The translations under genes and the position numbers were made by a program. A stretch of DNA of 64,000 nt from Streptomyces parvulus (lineage in GTDB: Bacteria; Actinomycetota; Actinomycetes; Streptomycetales; Streptomycetaceae), in the NCBI RefSeq assembly GCF_014648855.1, contig NZ_BMRX01000016.1:1-64000 (forward strand), read 5' to 3'. The notes below the pieces were generated by a model. It was not told where the DNA came from. It saw nothing but the letters and a program-made list of their open reading frames with translations, and made no database searches. Shown in pieces: positions 47,823 through 56,361 of this stretch (the first letter of the stretch is position 1; every line of letters begins with the position of its first letter).

Positions 47823-50016
47823 TGCGGACGTCCCGGTACGAGATCACGTCCGAGGTGCTGTGCACCTGGAGTCCGACGTAGCCGGAGGCGAAGCGCCGCC
47901 CGTCCGTGCCCGGGTCGTCCGAGCGCGGCGGGGTGAAGAGCTGGCCGCCGGTGTTGTCGAACTCGTTGATCAGCACTCCGTTGCGGAAGACCGAGTAGTG
48001 CTGGTCCTCCACCCGGATCTCGTAGTCGTTCCAGGTGCCCTTCTCCGTGACCCCCGCGCCGGCCAGGCCGACCCGGTCGAAGCCGTACACGGAGCCGGAC
48101 TTGTACATGTCGCCGGTCGGGCCGTCGAACGCCTGGATCTCGTGCCCGTACTTGATGGCGACCCACTCCGGACGCGACTCCTCCGGGTGGTCGTGCACCT
48201 GCGGGAAGCGCACGAAGACGCCGCCGTTGGTGTTGGCCGTGCCCGGCGCGTCGTCACGCCACTGGAGCTTCAGCGAGAAGTTCCCGTACTTGCGCTCGGG
48301 GAACCACAGCATGCCCATGCCGGCCGTGCTGGTGCTGGAGGTGATCGACCCGTCCGCGTTCAGCGCGAACGAACCGCCGCCCACCTGCTCCCACTTGTCG
48401 AAGGACGCCTGGGTGCCGTCGAGGATCGCGCGGTAGCCCTCGTTCTGACCGGGCGTGCCGATCCCGGACTGCTTGGCGGCCTTGTTGATCGCCTTGACCT
48501 CGCGGCCGTCGACGACCCCCTCGTCCCGGAGGGTGTCCAGCACCTCGCGCACGTGCTTGAGGAAGAGCTGCTGCGACGACCACTCCTTCTCGTCCTCGAT
48601 CATCTCGTTGATCCGGCACCGGTTGTTGGTGACGCGGTTCGGCACACCGGTGTCCACGGTGCCGACGATCACCGTCAGGCGCTCGTCGTACTCCGGGCAG
48701 GGCGGTGCCGGCACCCCGCCGGCCACGACCGTGAAGCTCACGCTCACCGGCTCGGAGGTGTTGCCCGCCTCGTCGCTCGCCCGGTACGCCACGGTGTGCC
48801 GGCCGACGCGGTCGACGACCACGGGGTCGGTGTACGCCAGGTAGGGCCCGGCGTCCAGGGAGTACTCGACACCGGCGACGCCGGAGCCGCCCTCGTCGGT
48901 GGCGCTGACGGTCACCTTCGCGCTGCCGACGTACGCGCCGGCGGAGTTCTTGGTGCCGTCCACGGTCGCGCCGGTCACCGGCGGGGTGGTGTCCTGCGGG
49001 GGAGCGGCGACCACGGTGAAGGCGACGCTCTTCTCCGCGGCGACGTTGCCCGCCTTGTCGGTGGCCCGGTAGCGGACCGTGTGCTCGCCCGCCTCGTGCA
49101 CCATGACGGGCGCGGTGTACGCCTGCCAGGCGCCGTCGCCGACGGCGTACTCGATGGTGTTGACGCCGGAACCGGTGTCGGAGGCGGTGACGGTCACCGT
49201 CGCCATGTCGATGTAGGCGCCGTCCGGGTTCTTCTCGCCGCTGACCGTCGCCGAGGTCTCCGGCGCGGTCGTGTCGTCGGTGTCGGGCGCGACCACCGTG
49301 AAGTCGACGCTCTTCTCGGCGGCCGCGTTGCCCGCCTTGTCGAACGCCCGGTAGCGCACCGTGTGGTCGCCGACCTGGTCGACGACGACCGGCGTGGTGT
49401 ACGGCTGCCAGGCGCCGTCCGCACCGATCGCGTACTCGACCCGGTCGACGCCCGAGCCGCCGGCCTCGTCGGTGGCGGCGACGGTCACGCTCGCCGAACC
49501 GACGTACTGCCCGTCGGCGTTCTGCGTGCCGCCCACCTCGGCCGAGGTCTCCGGCGCCGTGGTGTCCTCGCCGCCACCGCCCTCGGTCACGGTGAGCACG
49601 CCCGTCATCTGGCCGTGCCCGGGGATCGTGCAGTGGTACATGTACTTGCCCGGGGTCAGGGTGACCTCGGCGGTGTGCTTGCCGCCCTGGGCGTCGCCCG
49701 GGTTGGCGAGGATGTTCAGCTGGACGTCGCTGTTGTACTCCGGGTCGCTGGTCATGAACGTCAGCGTGTGCGGCATGCCCGTGGTGTTGCCGGTCGCCTC
49801 ACTGTTCTCGAAGACGATCGTGGCCGGTCCGGCCACCGCCGTCTCCGGCGCGGACGTGTACTTGGTGATGTCGTCGCCCGCGGTCCAGGTCAGGACCTGG
49901 TCGGCCGCCTCGGCCCGCGGCGCCGGCCGCCCGTCCTGGGCGGACGCCGTCTGCAGTCCGAGCATCATCAGCAGGCCCGCCAGCAGCGCGGCCCACATTC
50001 TTCGTTGGCGTATCAC
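47809..50016 (-). CDS. Exported cupredoxin / Big-like repeat / DUF1080 multidomain protein
   Basis: A 735-residue secreted protein. The signal peptide RRMWAALLAGLLMMLGLQTASA is cleaved near residue 27. Residues ~40-145 form a plastocyanin-like domain with type-I copper ligands in GMPHTLTF and YMYHCTIPGHGQM (His, Cys, His, Met). Three ~90-residue Ig-like repeats follow (each DTTAPET..., SVTVAATD, YRAFDKAGN). After a Cys-containing linker comes a DUF1080 concanavalin-like domain (from ~525) with WFPERKYGNFSLKLQWRD and the closing VISYRDVRIKEL. The GTG start overlaps the preceding stop (GTGA), with AGGGGG 5 nt upstream. Function unknown; binding or cleavage of glycans together with a copper electron carrier is plausible. 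Confidence 0.88.
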   Translation of the reverse strand: MIRQRRMWAALLAGLLMMLGLQTASAQDGRPAPRAEAADQVLTWTAGDDITKYTSAPETAVAGPATIVFENSEATGNTTGMPHTLTFMTSDPEYNSDVQLNILANPGDAQGGKHTAEVTLTPGKYMYHCTIPGHGQMTGVLTVTEGGGGEDTTAPETSAEVGGTQNADGQYVGSASVTVAATDEAGGSGVDRVEYAIGADGAWQPYTTPVVVDQVGDHTVRYRAFDKAGNAAAEKSVDFTVVAPDTDDTTAPETSATVSGEKNPDGAYIDMATVTVTASDTGSGVNTIEYAVGDGAWQAYTAPVMVHEAGEHTVRYRATDKAGNVAAEKSVAFTVVAAPPQDTTPPVTGATVDGTKNSAGAYVGSAKVTVSATDEGGSGVAGVEYSLDAGPYLAYTDPVVVDRVGRHTVAYRASDEAGNTSEPVSVSFTVVAGGVPAPPCPEYDERLTVIVGTVDTGVPNRVTNNRCRINEMIEDEKEWSSQQLFLKHVREVLDTLRDEGVVDGREVKAINKAAKQSGIGTPGQNEGYRAILDGTQASFDKWEQVGGGSFALNADGSITSSTSTAGMGMLWFPERKYGNFSLKLQWRDDAPGTANTNGGVFVRFPQVHDHPEESRPEWVAIKYGHEIQAFDGPTGDMYKSGSVYGFDRVGLAGAGVTEKGTWNDYEIRVEDQHYSVFRNGVLINEFDNTGGQLFTPPRSDDPGTDGRRFASGYVGLQVHSTSDVISYRDVRIKEL

Positions 50017-52490
50017 TCGGTCCCCCTCGCCAGCTGTCCGGCGGCCGGCGTCGGTCCGCCGCCCTCGTAGGTGACCCGCCACAGCGCCGACTTGGCGTCC
50101 GAGGTGAAGAAGCCGCGGCCGTAGTCCAGGACGTACAGCGCGCCGTCCGGGCCGAACTTCCAGCCCATCAGGTTCTTGATGCCGTCGTTGCCGATCGGCA
50201 CGATCTTCTTCAGGGACTCCGAGTGCACCGGCAGACCGCCGTCGCCCTGGGTCTTCGGGTCCATCAGCACCGCGTTGCGCGGCTGGTCGGAGTCGTAGAA
50301 GTCACCGACGAACCACTTGCCGTCCCAGTAGGCCGGCCACTTGGTGGTGCTGGTGCTGTCCGCGTCGTAGCGGTAGACCGGGCCGTTCATCGCGGCCTGG
50401 CCGCCGCCCTTGAGCCAGGGCAGCTTGTAGGTGGCCTCGTCCTGCTTGTACGAGGGGACGCCGTTCTCGTCGCGCGGGAAGTCGGGGCCGCCGCCCTGGG
50501 GCGAGTACCAGATGTTGTTGCCGGTCACCGGCGGCAGGTTGACCAGGCCGTCGTTGTTCGGCGACTCGTTCTTCGGGGCGTCGCAGTCGTACCAGCCCAG
50601 CGGCTTGGTCGGGTCCGGCAGGTTCCGGTCCCGGTAGGGCTGCTTGTTGCCCATGCAGTACGGCCAGCCCCGGTTGCTCGCCTTGGTGATGGTGGCGAAC
50701 GTGTCGTACTTCGCCGGGCCCCACGTGGTCGAGGGAGCGCCGGCGTCCGGGCCGACCCAGCCGGCGTAGAGGGTGTCGGTGGCCTTGTCGACGGAGATGC
50801 GCGCCGGGTTGCGGACGCCCATCACGTAGATCTCGCCCCGCGTCTTGCCGCCGCCCTCGGCGGTCTCCTTGCCGGTGAAGAGGTTGCCCTCGGGGAGCGT
50901 GTAGGTCCCGTCCGGCTCCGGGTGGATGCGCAGGATCTTGCCGTTGAGGTTGTTGGTGTTGCCCGCGGTGCGGCGCGCGTCCGCGAAGGAGACGCCCTTG
51001 AAGTTGGGCTGCGGGTTGTTGCCGGAGTAACCGTCGCTGAAGCCACTGGAGTTGTTGTCACCGGTGGCGATGTACAGGTTCCCCTTGGAGTCCCAGGCCA
51101 TCCCGCCGCCCGCGTGGCAGCAGCTGTGGATCTGCACCGGCCACTTCAGCAGCACCTTCTCGCTGCCCAGGTCCAGCTTGTTGGTCGCCTGGTCCAGGGT
51201 GAAGCGCGAGACGCGCCGCTCGGCCATGTGGGTGTCGCGGTTGATCTGCGAGTGCGGCGTGTAGTGCAGGTACACCCAGCCGTTCTCGGCGAAGGCGGGG
51301 TCCAGCTCGATGCCGAGCAGGCCCTCCTCCACCTTGACCAGCTCGTCGCCGCCGCCCTTGTTGCCGAAGACCGTCAGGGCTCCGGCCAGGGTGACCTTCT
51401 TGGTCTTCGGGTCGTAGACGTGGACCTCGCCCTTGCCCTTGCCGATGTCGGGGTTGTTCCAGTCGGTGATCACCGGCTGGGAGGAGTCGGCACCGCCGCG
51501 GCCGATGTAGAAGACCCGTCCGTCGGACGCGGTGACCAGGCCGTGCGGTTCGCCGATCTGGTCGTTCTGGCCCGCCTGGTTGGGCTGGGTCAGCCGCTCG
51601 GCCTTGTAGTTGCCGGTGATGGTGGCCTTGCAGTCGGCCTGCGCCAGCCGCGACGTCCACAGCAGGGCGCCGCGCAGGTGGGTGCGGAACTCCGTCTCGT
51701 CGTACGACGACACGGTGCCGCCCATGCCCGTGTAGAAGGACCGGCCGCCGTCGTAGTCCCGGCACCAGCTGACCGGGTGGTCCCAGCCGTTGGCGCTCGC
51801 CCCGGGCACGTACGTCGACTCCCGCACCCGGGCGACGGTGTGGACGTCACCGGACGGGTTCTGCTGCCAGTTGAGCCACTCGTCGGGCCGCTTCCACTCC
51901 GCCGGCAGGTCCTTGGCGGCCGGATGGCGCCGGTCGCCGACCTCGACGGTGGCCCGCTGGACCTTGGTGGGGCTGGAGGCGGCGGGGCGAGCGCCGACCA
52001 GACCGGTGAACCAGTCCGAGTACGGCTCCGCGCGGGCCGCGTCGTGGACGCCGACGAATCCGCCGCCGGCCTCCATGTACGCCTCCAGGCCCGCCTCCTG
52101 CGCCGGATCGAGGACGTCGCCGCCCCCGGTCAGGAACACGATGGCGTTGAAGCGGCCCAGCTTCTTCTCGTTGGTGAAGACCGAGGCGTTGTCCGTGGCC
52201 TCGACCGTGAAGCGCTCGTTCGCCGGGCCGGACTGCCCGATCCGCTCGATGGCCGCGATCCCCGCGTTCACGACCGGCGACTCCTCGCCGGACGCGGCGG
52301 AACCGTAGAACACCAGCACACGCACGTTGGAGCCGCCCGGGGGCGACTTGATCGACATCGTTGTCAGGGACGGGTCCGGCGCCGGACGTGCGCTGGCGCT
52401 AGGGCCGGCCAGCAGTCCCGCGGCGACGAAACCGGCGGTGGCGAACGCCGCCCACCCTCTTCTTCTCGCGCTCAACCCTCTCAAGGGCAT
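50013..52490 (-). CDS. Exported ThuA / PQQ-dependent sugar dehydrogenase-like protein
   Basis: An 825-residue secreted protein. After a signal peptide (SARRRGWAAFATAGFVAAGLLAGPSASA), residues ~55-260 are a ThuA trehalose-utilisation-like domain (VRVLVFYGSA, FLTGGGDVLDPAQEAGLEAYMEAGGGFVGVHDA). From ~residue 290 comes a glucose/sorbosone dehydrogenase-like propeller (EPHGLVTASDGRVFYIGRGG, IHSCCHAGGGMAWDSKGNLYIATGDN, GVRNPARISVDKATDTLYAGWVGPD). It probably oxidises a sugar with PQQ and may pass electrons to the cupredoxin domain of the next gene (inference). GGAGGAG precedes the ATG. Divergent from the laccase gene. Confidence 0.88.
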   Translation of the reverse strand: MPLRGLSARRRGWAAFATAGFVAAGLLAGPSASARPAPDPSLTTMSIKSPPGGSNVRVLVFYGSAASGEESPVVNAGIAAIERIGQSGPANERFTVEATDNASVFTNEKKLGRFNAIVFLTGGGDVLDPAQEAGLEAYMEAGGGFVGVHDAARAEPYSDWFTGLVGARPAASSPTKVQRATVEVGDRRHPAAKDLPAEWKRPDEWLNWQQNPSGDVHTVARVRESTYVPGASANGWDHPVSWCRDYDGGRSFYTGMGGTVSSYDETEFRTHLRGALLWTSRLAQADCKATITGNYKAERLTQPNQAGQNDQIGEPHGLVTASDGRVFYIGRGGADSSQPVITDWNNPDIGKGKGEVHVYDPKTKKVTLAGALTVFGNKGGGDELVKVEEGLLGIELDPAFAENGWVYLHYTPHSQINRDTHMAERRVSRFTLDQATNKLDLGSEKVLLKWPVQIHSCCHAGGGMAWDSKGNLYIATGDNNSSGFSDGYSGNNPQPNFKGVSFADARRTAGNTNNLNGKILRIHPEPDGTYTLPEGNLFTGKETAEGGGKTRGEIYVMGVRNPARISVDKATDTLYAGWVGPDAGAPSTTWGPAKYDTFATITKASNRGWPYCMGNKQPYRDRNLPDPTKPLGWYDCDAPKNESPNNDGLVNLPPVTGNNIWYSPQGGGPDFPRDENGVPSYKQDEATYKLPWLKGGGQAAMNGPVYRYDADSTSTTKWPAYWDGKWFVGDFYDSDQPRNAVLMDPKTQGDGGLPVHSESLKKIVPIGNDGIKNLMGWKFGPDGALYVLDYGRGFFTSDAKSALWRVTYEGGGPTPAAGQLARGTE

Positions 52491-52689
52491 GTGCTCCTCC
52501 TCGGTCACGGCAGCAGCGCCAAGGAAGCTAGACCTCTTTGCGCGGTTCGCCAATAGGTATGACCGGGATCCAACGAACTTTGTCCTGAGTGTGGATAAAC
52601 GCGGCGGCAGCCGGTACGGTCCCACAGGCTCATCACAGCCAATCAGTACTACGGCTCCGCAAATTCCGTAACTGCGTGGGGAGTTCGGC
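52491..52689. promoter_or_regulatory. Divergent promoter region, ThuA operon / laccase
   Basis: 199 nt, distinctly more A/T-rich than the surroundings around 52535-52600 and 52660-52675. It must contain promoters for both directions. No firm boxes assigned. Confidence 0.55.
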
Positions 52690-53697
52690 ATGGACAGGCG
52701 AGGCTTCAACCGACGGGTACTGCTGGGCGGCGCGGCCGTCGCGACATCGTTGTCCATCGCTCCGGAGACCGCAGGCGCAGCCGGGGACGCCAAGGCGGTC
52801 AGTGCGCGGACGGCGCCCGCCGGGGGCGAGGTGAGACACATCAAGATGTACGCCGAGAAGCTGGCGGACGGTCAGATGGGCTACGGCTTCGAGAAGGGCA
52901 AGGCCTCCGTCCCCGGGCCCCTGATCGAGCTGAACGAGGGCGACACGCTCCACATCGAGTTCACCAACACCATGGACGTGCGCGCCAGCCTCCACGTGCA
53001 CGGCCTGGACTACGAGATCTCCAGCGACGGCACCGCGATGAACAAGAGCGACGTCGAGCCCGGCGGCACCCGGACCTACACCTGGCGCACCCACAAGCCG
53101 GGACGGCGCGCGGACGGCACCTGGCGCTCGGGCAGCGCCGGTTACTGGCACTACCACGACCACGTCGTCGGCACCGAGCACGGCACGGGCGGCATCCGCA
53201 ACGGCCTCTACGGGCCGGTGATCGTGCGCCGCAAGGGCGACGTGCTGCCGGACGCCACGCACACCATCGTCTTCAACGACATGCTCATCAACAACCAGAA
53301 GCCCCACACCGGTCCCAACTTCGAGGCCACCGTGGGCGATCGCGTCGAGATCGTCATGATCACGCACGGCGAGTACTACCACACCTTCCACATGCACGGT
53401 CACCGCTGGGCCGACAACCGCACCGGCATGCTCACCGGTCCCGACGACCCCACGCAGGTCATCGACAACAAGATCACCGGACCGGCGGACTCCTTCGGCT
53501 TCCAGATCATCGCGGGGGAGGGGGTGGGGGCAGGCGCGTGGATGTACCACTGCCACGTGCAGAGCCACTCCGACATGGGGATGGTGGGACTGTTCCTGGT
53601 GAAGAAGACGGACGGCACGATCCCGGGCTACGACCCGCACGAGCACGCCCACGGCGGCGGTGAGCAGACCGCCGAGGCACCCGCGCACCAGCACTGA
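52690..53697 (+). CDS. Small two-domain laccase (SLAC)
   Basis: A 335-residue multicopper oxidase of the trimeric two-domain type. The twin-arginine signal NRRVLLGGAAVATSLS sends it out folded. Copper ligands: LHVHGLDY (His102, His104), GYWHYHDH, HTFHMHGHRW, and the T1 segment YHCHVQSHSDMGM. It oxidises phenols with reduction of O2 to water. GGGGAG lies 6 nt before the ATG. The His-rich C-terminus (HEHAHGGGEQ ... HQH) may bind metal. Neighbouring cupredoxin-containing export operon is on the other strand. Confidence 0.96.
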   Translation: MDRRGFNRRVLLGGAAVATSLSIAPETAGAAGDAKAVSARTAPAGGEVRHIKMYAEKLADGQMGYGFEKGKASVPGPLIELNEGDTLHIEFTNTMDVRASLHVHGLDYEISSDGTAMNKSDVEPGGTRTYTWRTHKPGRRADGTWRSGSAGYWHYHDHVVGTEHGTGGIRNGLYGPVIVRRKGDVLPDATHTIVFNDMLINNQKPHTGPNFEATVGDRVEIVMITHGEYYHTFHMHGHRWADNRTGMLTGPDDPTQVIDNKITGPADSFGFQIIAGEGVGAGAWMYHCHVQSHSDMGMVGLFLVKKTDGTIPGYDPHEHAHGGGEQTAEAPAHQH

Positions 53698-53774
53698 GAG
53701 CCGCGCGGAGCACCCTCTTCGCCTCCGGCGGCTGCGGCTATCCTGAGCCGCAGCCGCCGACGAGGAGCCAGCGA

Positions 53775-54827
53775 GTGAGCGAGACAGTGCCCCGCCCCAC
53801 ACTGGAGGCCGTGGCCGAGCGCGCCGGGGTCTCGCGGGCCACCGTGTCCCGTGTGGTCAACGGGGCGCACGGGGTGCGCGACGCGCTGGCCGACCGGGTC
53901 CGGCGCGCGGTGGAGGAACTCGGCTACGTGCCCAACCAGGCCGCCCGCAGCCTGGTGACCCGACGGCACGACGCCGTCGCCGTCGTCGCCGCGGAACCGG
54001 AGACCCGGGTCTTCGCCGACCCCTACTTCGCCCAGCAGTTGCGCGGCATCAGCAAGGAACTGACGGCGCACGACAACCAGTTGGTGCTGCTGCTCACGGA
54101 GGGCCGCGAGGACCACGCCCGGGTCGGCCGCTACCTGGCCGGCGGGCACGTCGACGGCGCCCTCGTCTTCTCCCTGCACCTGCACGACCCGCTGCCCGGT
54201 CTGGTGCGCGGGGCAGGGGTGCCGACCGTGTTCGGCGGGCGCCCCGACTGGGAGGACGACGGGGGCGACGTGGTGTACGTCGACAGCGACAACCGCGGCG
54301 GCGCCCGCGCGGCCGTCCGCCACCTGGCCGGCCTCGGCCGCACCCGGATCGCGCACATCACCGGCCCGCTCGACCAGACCTCCGCCGCCGACCGGCTGGC
54401 CGGCTTCCGCGACGTCCGGGCCGGCGCCGACCCCGGGCTGGTCGCGCACGGCGACTTCACCCCCGGCGGCGGCGAGCGGGCCATGCGGGAGCTGCTCGAC
54501 CGGTGCCCGGACCTGGACGCCGTGTTCGCGGCCAACGACCTCACCGCCGCCGGCGCCCTGCGGGTGCTGCGCGAGCGGGGGAGGCGGGTGCCGGACGACG
54601 TGGCGGTGGTGGGCTTCGACGACATGCTGCCCGTCGCCGAGCAGACCGACCCGCCGCTGACCACCGTCCGGCAGGACATCGAGGAGATGGGCCGCCTGAT
54701 GGCCCGCCTGCTCCTGCGCGGCCTCGACCCCCGCGCGGCCGACGCCACCCCGGAGACGGTGCCCACGGCCCCGGGCACGCCCGGCGTCATCCTGCCGACC
54801 ACGCTGGTCCGGCGCGCCAGCGCGTGA
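53775..54827 (+). CDS. LacI-family transcriptional regulator
   Basis: A 350-residue sugar-type repressor. N-terminal HTH TLEAVAERAGVSRATVSRVVNGAHGVRDALADRVRRAVEELGYVPNQAARSL, then a periplasmic-binding-protein fold (VDGALVFSLHLHD, VYVDSDNRGGARAAVRHLAGLG, AVFAANDLTAAGALRVLRERG, VAVVGFDDM). GTG start with GAGGAG 7 nt upstream. Target unknown; it follows the laccase gene by 77 nt and could control nearby exported oxidases or a distant sugar locus. Confidence 0.94.
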   Translation: MSETVPRPTLEAVAERAGVSRATVSRVVNGAHGVRDALADRVRRAVEELGYVPNQAARSLVTRRHDAVAVVAAEPETRVFADPYFAQQLRGISKELTAHDNQLVLLLTEGREDHARVGRYLAGGHVDGALVFSLHLHDPLPGLVRGAGVPTVFGGRPDWEDDGGDVVYVDSDNRGGARAAVRHLAGLGRTRIAHITGPLDQTSAADRLAGFRDVRAGADPGLVAHGDFTPGGGERAMRELLDRCPDLDAVFAANDLTAAGALRVLRERGRRVPDDVAVVGFDDMLPVAEQTDPPLTTVRQDIEEMGRLMARLLLRGLDPRAADATPETVPTAPGTPGVILPTTLVRRASA

Positions 54828-54889
54828 GCACGCGGATCAGCTGCCCGCCTCGCCTCCGGCGCCCGTCCCGCCACCGGCGAACCGGCGTA

Positions 54890-54964
54890 GCCCGCGCCTG
54901 ACGGTGCTCGGCGTCCTGCCCGGCAGGTCGCCCGCGCCTGACGGTGCTTGGCGTCCTGCCCGGC
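54890..54964. repeat. Two 35-bp direct repeats, period 40 bp
   Basis: GCCCGCGCCTGACGGTGCTC... at 54890-54924 and again at 54930-54964 with a single C/T difference, separated by AGGTC. They lie in the 240-nt gap between the convergent LacI and glyoxalase-like genes, which otherwise shows no gene. Likely a recent tandem duplication. Confidence 0.9.
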
Positions 54965-55067
54965 CCGGCCCTCCTCCGACCGGCCACCCTGCATTCCGCC
55001 GATCCGGGCCCCGGCACGCGGACCCGGGACCCGCCTCGCCCCCCTCGGTGCCGGGGCCCCGGCGTCC

Positions 55068-55853
55068 CTACCCCTGCCGCGGCAGGGGCCTGAGGACCGC
55101 GAAGCGGGCTCCGGACGGGTCCGCGATCCTGGCCACGCGGCCGACGTCCGGGATGTCGGAGGGTGCCATCGCCACCGTGCCGCCCAGCTCGCGGGCGCGC
55201 GCGACCGTGGCGTCCGTGTCGTCCACCGCGAAGTACGGCAGCCAGCCGGACTCGGTCGGCTCCGGGTCGTCGGCGAGCGCGACGACGCCGCCGAACATGG
55301 CGTCCTCGCCCTGCCCGCCCGGGTTGACCGAGGTGTACGAGCCGCCGGGGAAGGACACCGCCGACGTCTCCAGCCCCAGCACCGCGCGGTAGTACGCGGC
55401 GGCGGCCGCGACGTCCGCCGTGTGCAGCTCGACCCAGCACAGGGCGCCGCTCTCGCCGACCACGCCCAGACCCGGCAGCCCCGCCGGCTGCCAGACGCCG
55501 AACGGCAGCCCGGCCCGGTCGGCGAGGATCGCCATGGTGCCCTGGTCCATCACGTCCATGGGCTGCGCGAGCACACCTCCGTGGGCCTGACCGGAGGCCT
55601 GCGCCGCGGCCCGGGCGTCCGGGGCCTGGAAGTACACCGTCCAGGACGGCGGACCCTGCTCGGCCGTGGTCCGCATGCCGCCGGCCGCGATCCTGCCGTC
55701 CAGTTCGAAGAAGCCGTAGCCCCCGGCCTCCGGGCCCGCCGAGCGGAACCGCCAGCCGAAGAGGCCGCCGTAGAAGGCCGTGACGCGGTCGAGGTCGGAC
55801 GCGCCGACGTCGACCCAGTTCGGGGCGCCGGTGACGTAACGGGTGGTGAGCAT
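55068..55853 (-). CDS. Two-domain glyoxalase/VOC superfamily protein
   Basis: A 261-residue cytosolic protein made of two vicinal-oxygen-chelate modules. The first (GAPNWVDVGASDLDRVTAFYGGLFGWRF) and the second (LCWVELHTADVAAAAAYYRAVLGLE) share the same beta-alpha-beta layout. This resembles the actinobacterial hydroxylase/27-kDa antigen-like VOC group; substrate unknown. GGAGG lies 6 nt before the ATG. Confidence 0.9.
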   Translation of the reverse strand: MLTTRYVTGAPNWVDVGASDLDRVTAFYGGLFGWRFRSAGPEAGGYGFFELDGRIAAGGMRTTAEQGPPSWTVYFQAPDARAAAQASGQAHGGVLAQPMDVMDQGTMAILADRAGLPFGVWQPAGLPGLGVVGESGALCWVELHTADVAAAAAYYRAVLGLETSAVSFPGGSYTSVNPGGQGEDAMFGGVVALADDPEPTESGWLPYFAVDDTDATVARARELGGTVAMAPSDIPDVGRVARIADPSGARFAVLRPLPRQG

Positions 55854-56040
55854 GATCGCCCTCCTCGGAAGGGTCCCGTTGCCTGCACTGCCGAGTCTTC
55901 CACCGACCACCGGCCCGCGCTTCCGCGCGCCGCCGTGCGCCACGGCGTGCCGCGGAGGACCATCCGGAGGGGGCGGGCCCGCCGGCCGCGTTGATCCGGC
56001 GTTGAGGGAACGTTTTTCGCCGCCCGGCACGCTCCTGTGC

Positions 56041-56286
56041 ATGCAGATGGAGACGATCGCCACGCCGGACCTCGACTGGCAGGAGGAGGCGTTGTGCGCA
56101 CAGACCGGAGCCGAGTTCTTCTTCCCCGAACCCGGCAGCTCCGTACGGGACGCGAAGCGGATCTGCGCCCTCTGCCCGATCCGCCCGGCCTGCCTGGACT
56201 TCGCGCTGAGCAACGACGAGCGTTTCGGAGTGTGGGGCGGACTGTCGGAGAAGGAACGGCTGGAGCTGCGGCGCGCCACCCGCTGA
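56041..56286 (+). CDS. WhiB-like (Wbl) iron-sulfur regulator
   Basis: An 81-residue Wbl protein that holds a [4Fe-4S] cluster and acts with the major sigma factor. Four conserved cysteines: EALCAQ, then RICALCPIRPACLDFAL. The tryptophan turn GVWGGLSEKER and a short basic C-terminus LELRRATR follow. ATG 56041 (or 56047) has no ribosome site; a leaderless mRNA is possible. GGAACG at 56006-56011 resembles an ECF-sigma -35. It stands upstream of the large HEAT-like gene. Which Wbl paralogue it is cannot be fixed from sequence alone. Confidence 0.93.
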   Translation: MQMETIATPDLDWQEEALCAQTGAEFFFPEPGSSVRDAKRICALCPIRPACLDFALSNDERFGVWGGLSEKERLELRRATR

Positions 56287-56361
56287 GCGCCGCTCTCCCG
56301 CCCGGCCCGACCCGCAGGTAATTCGCTGTGCCGGGCCCGCCCCGGCAGGCAGAATCCCCGC

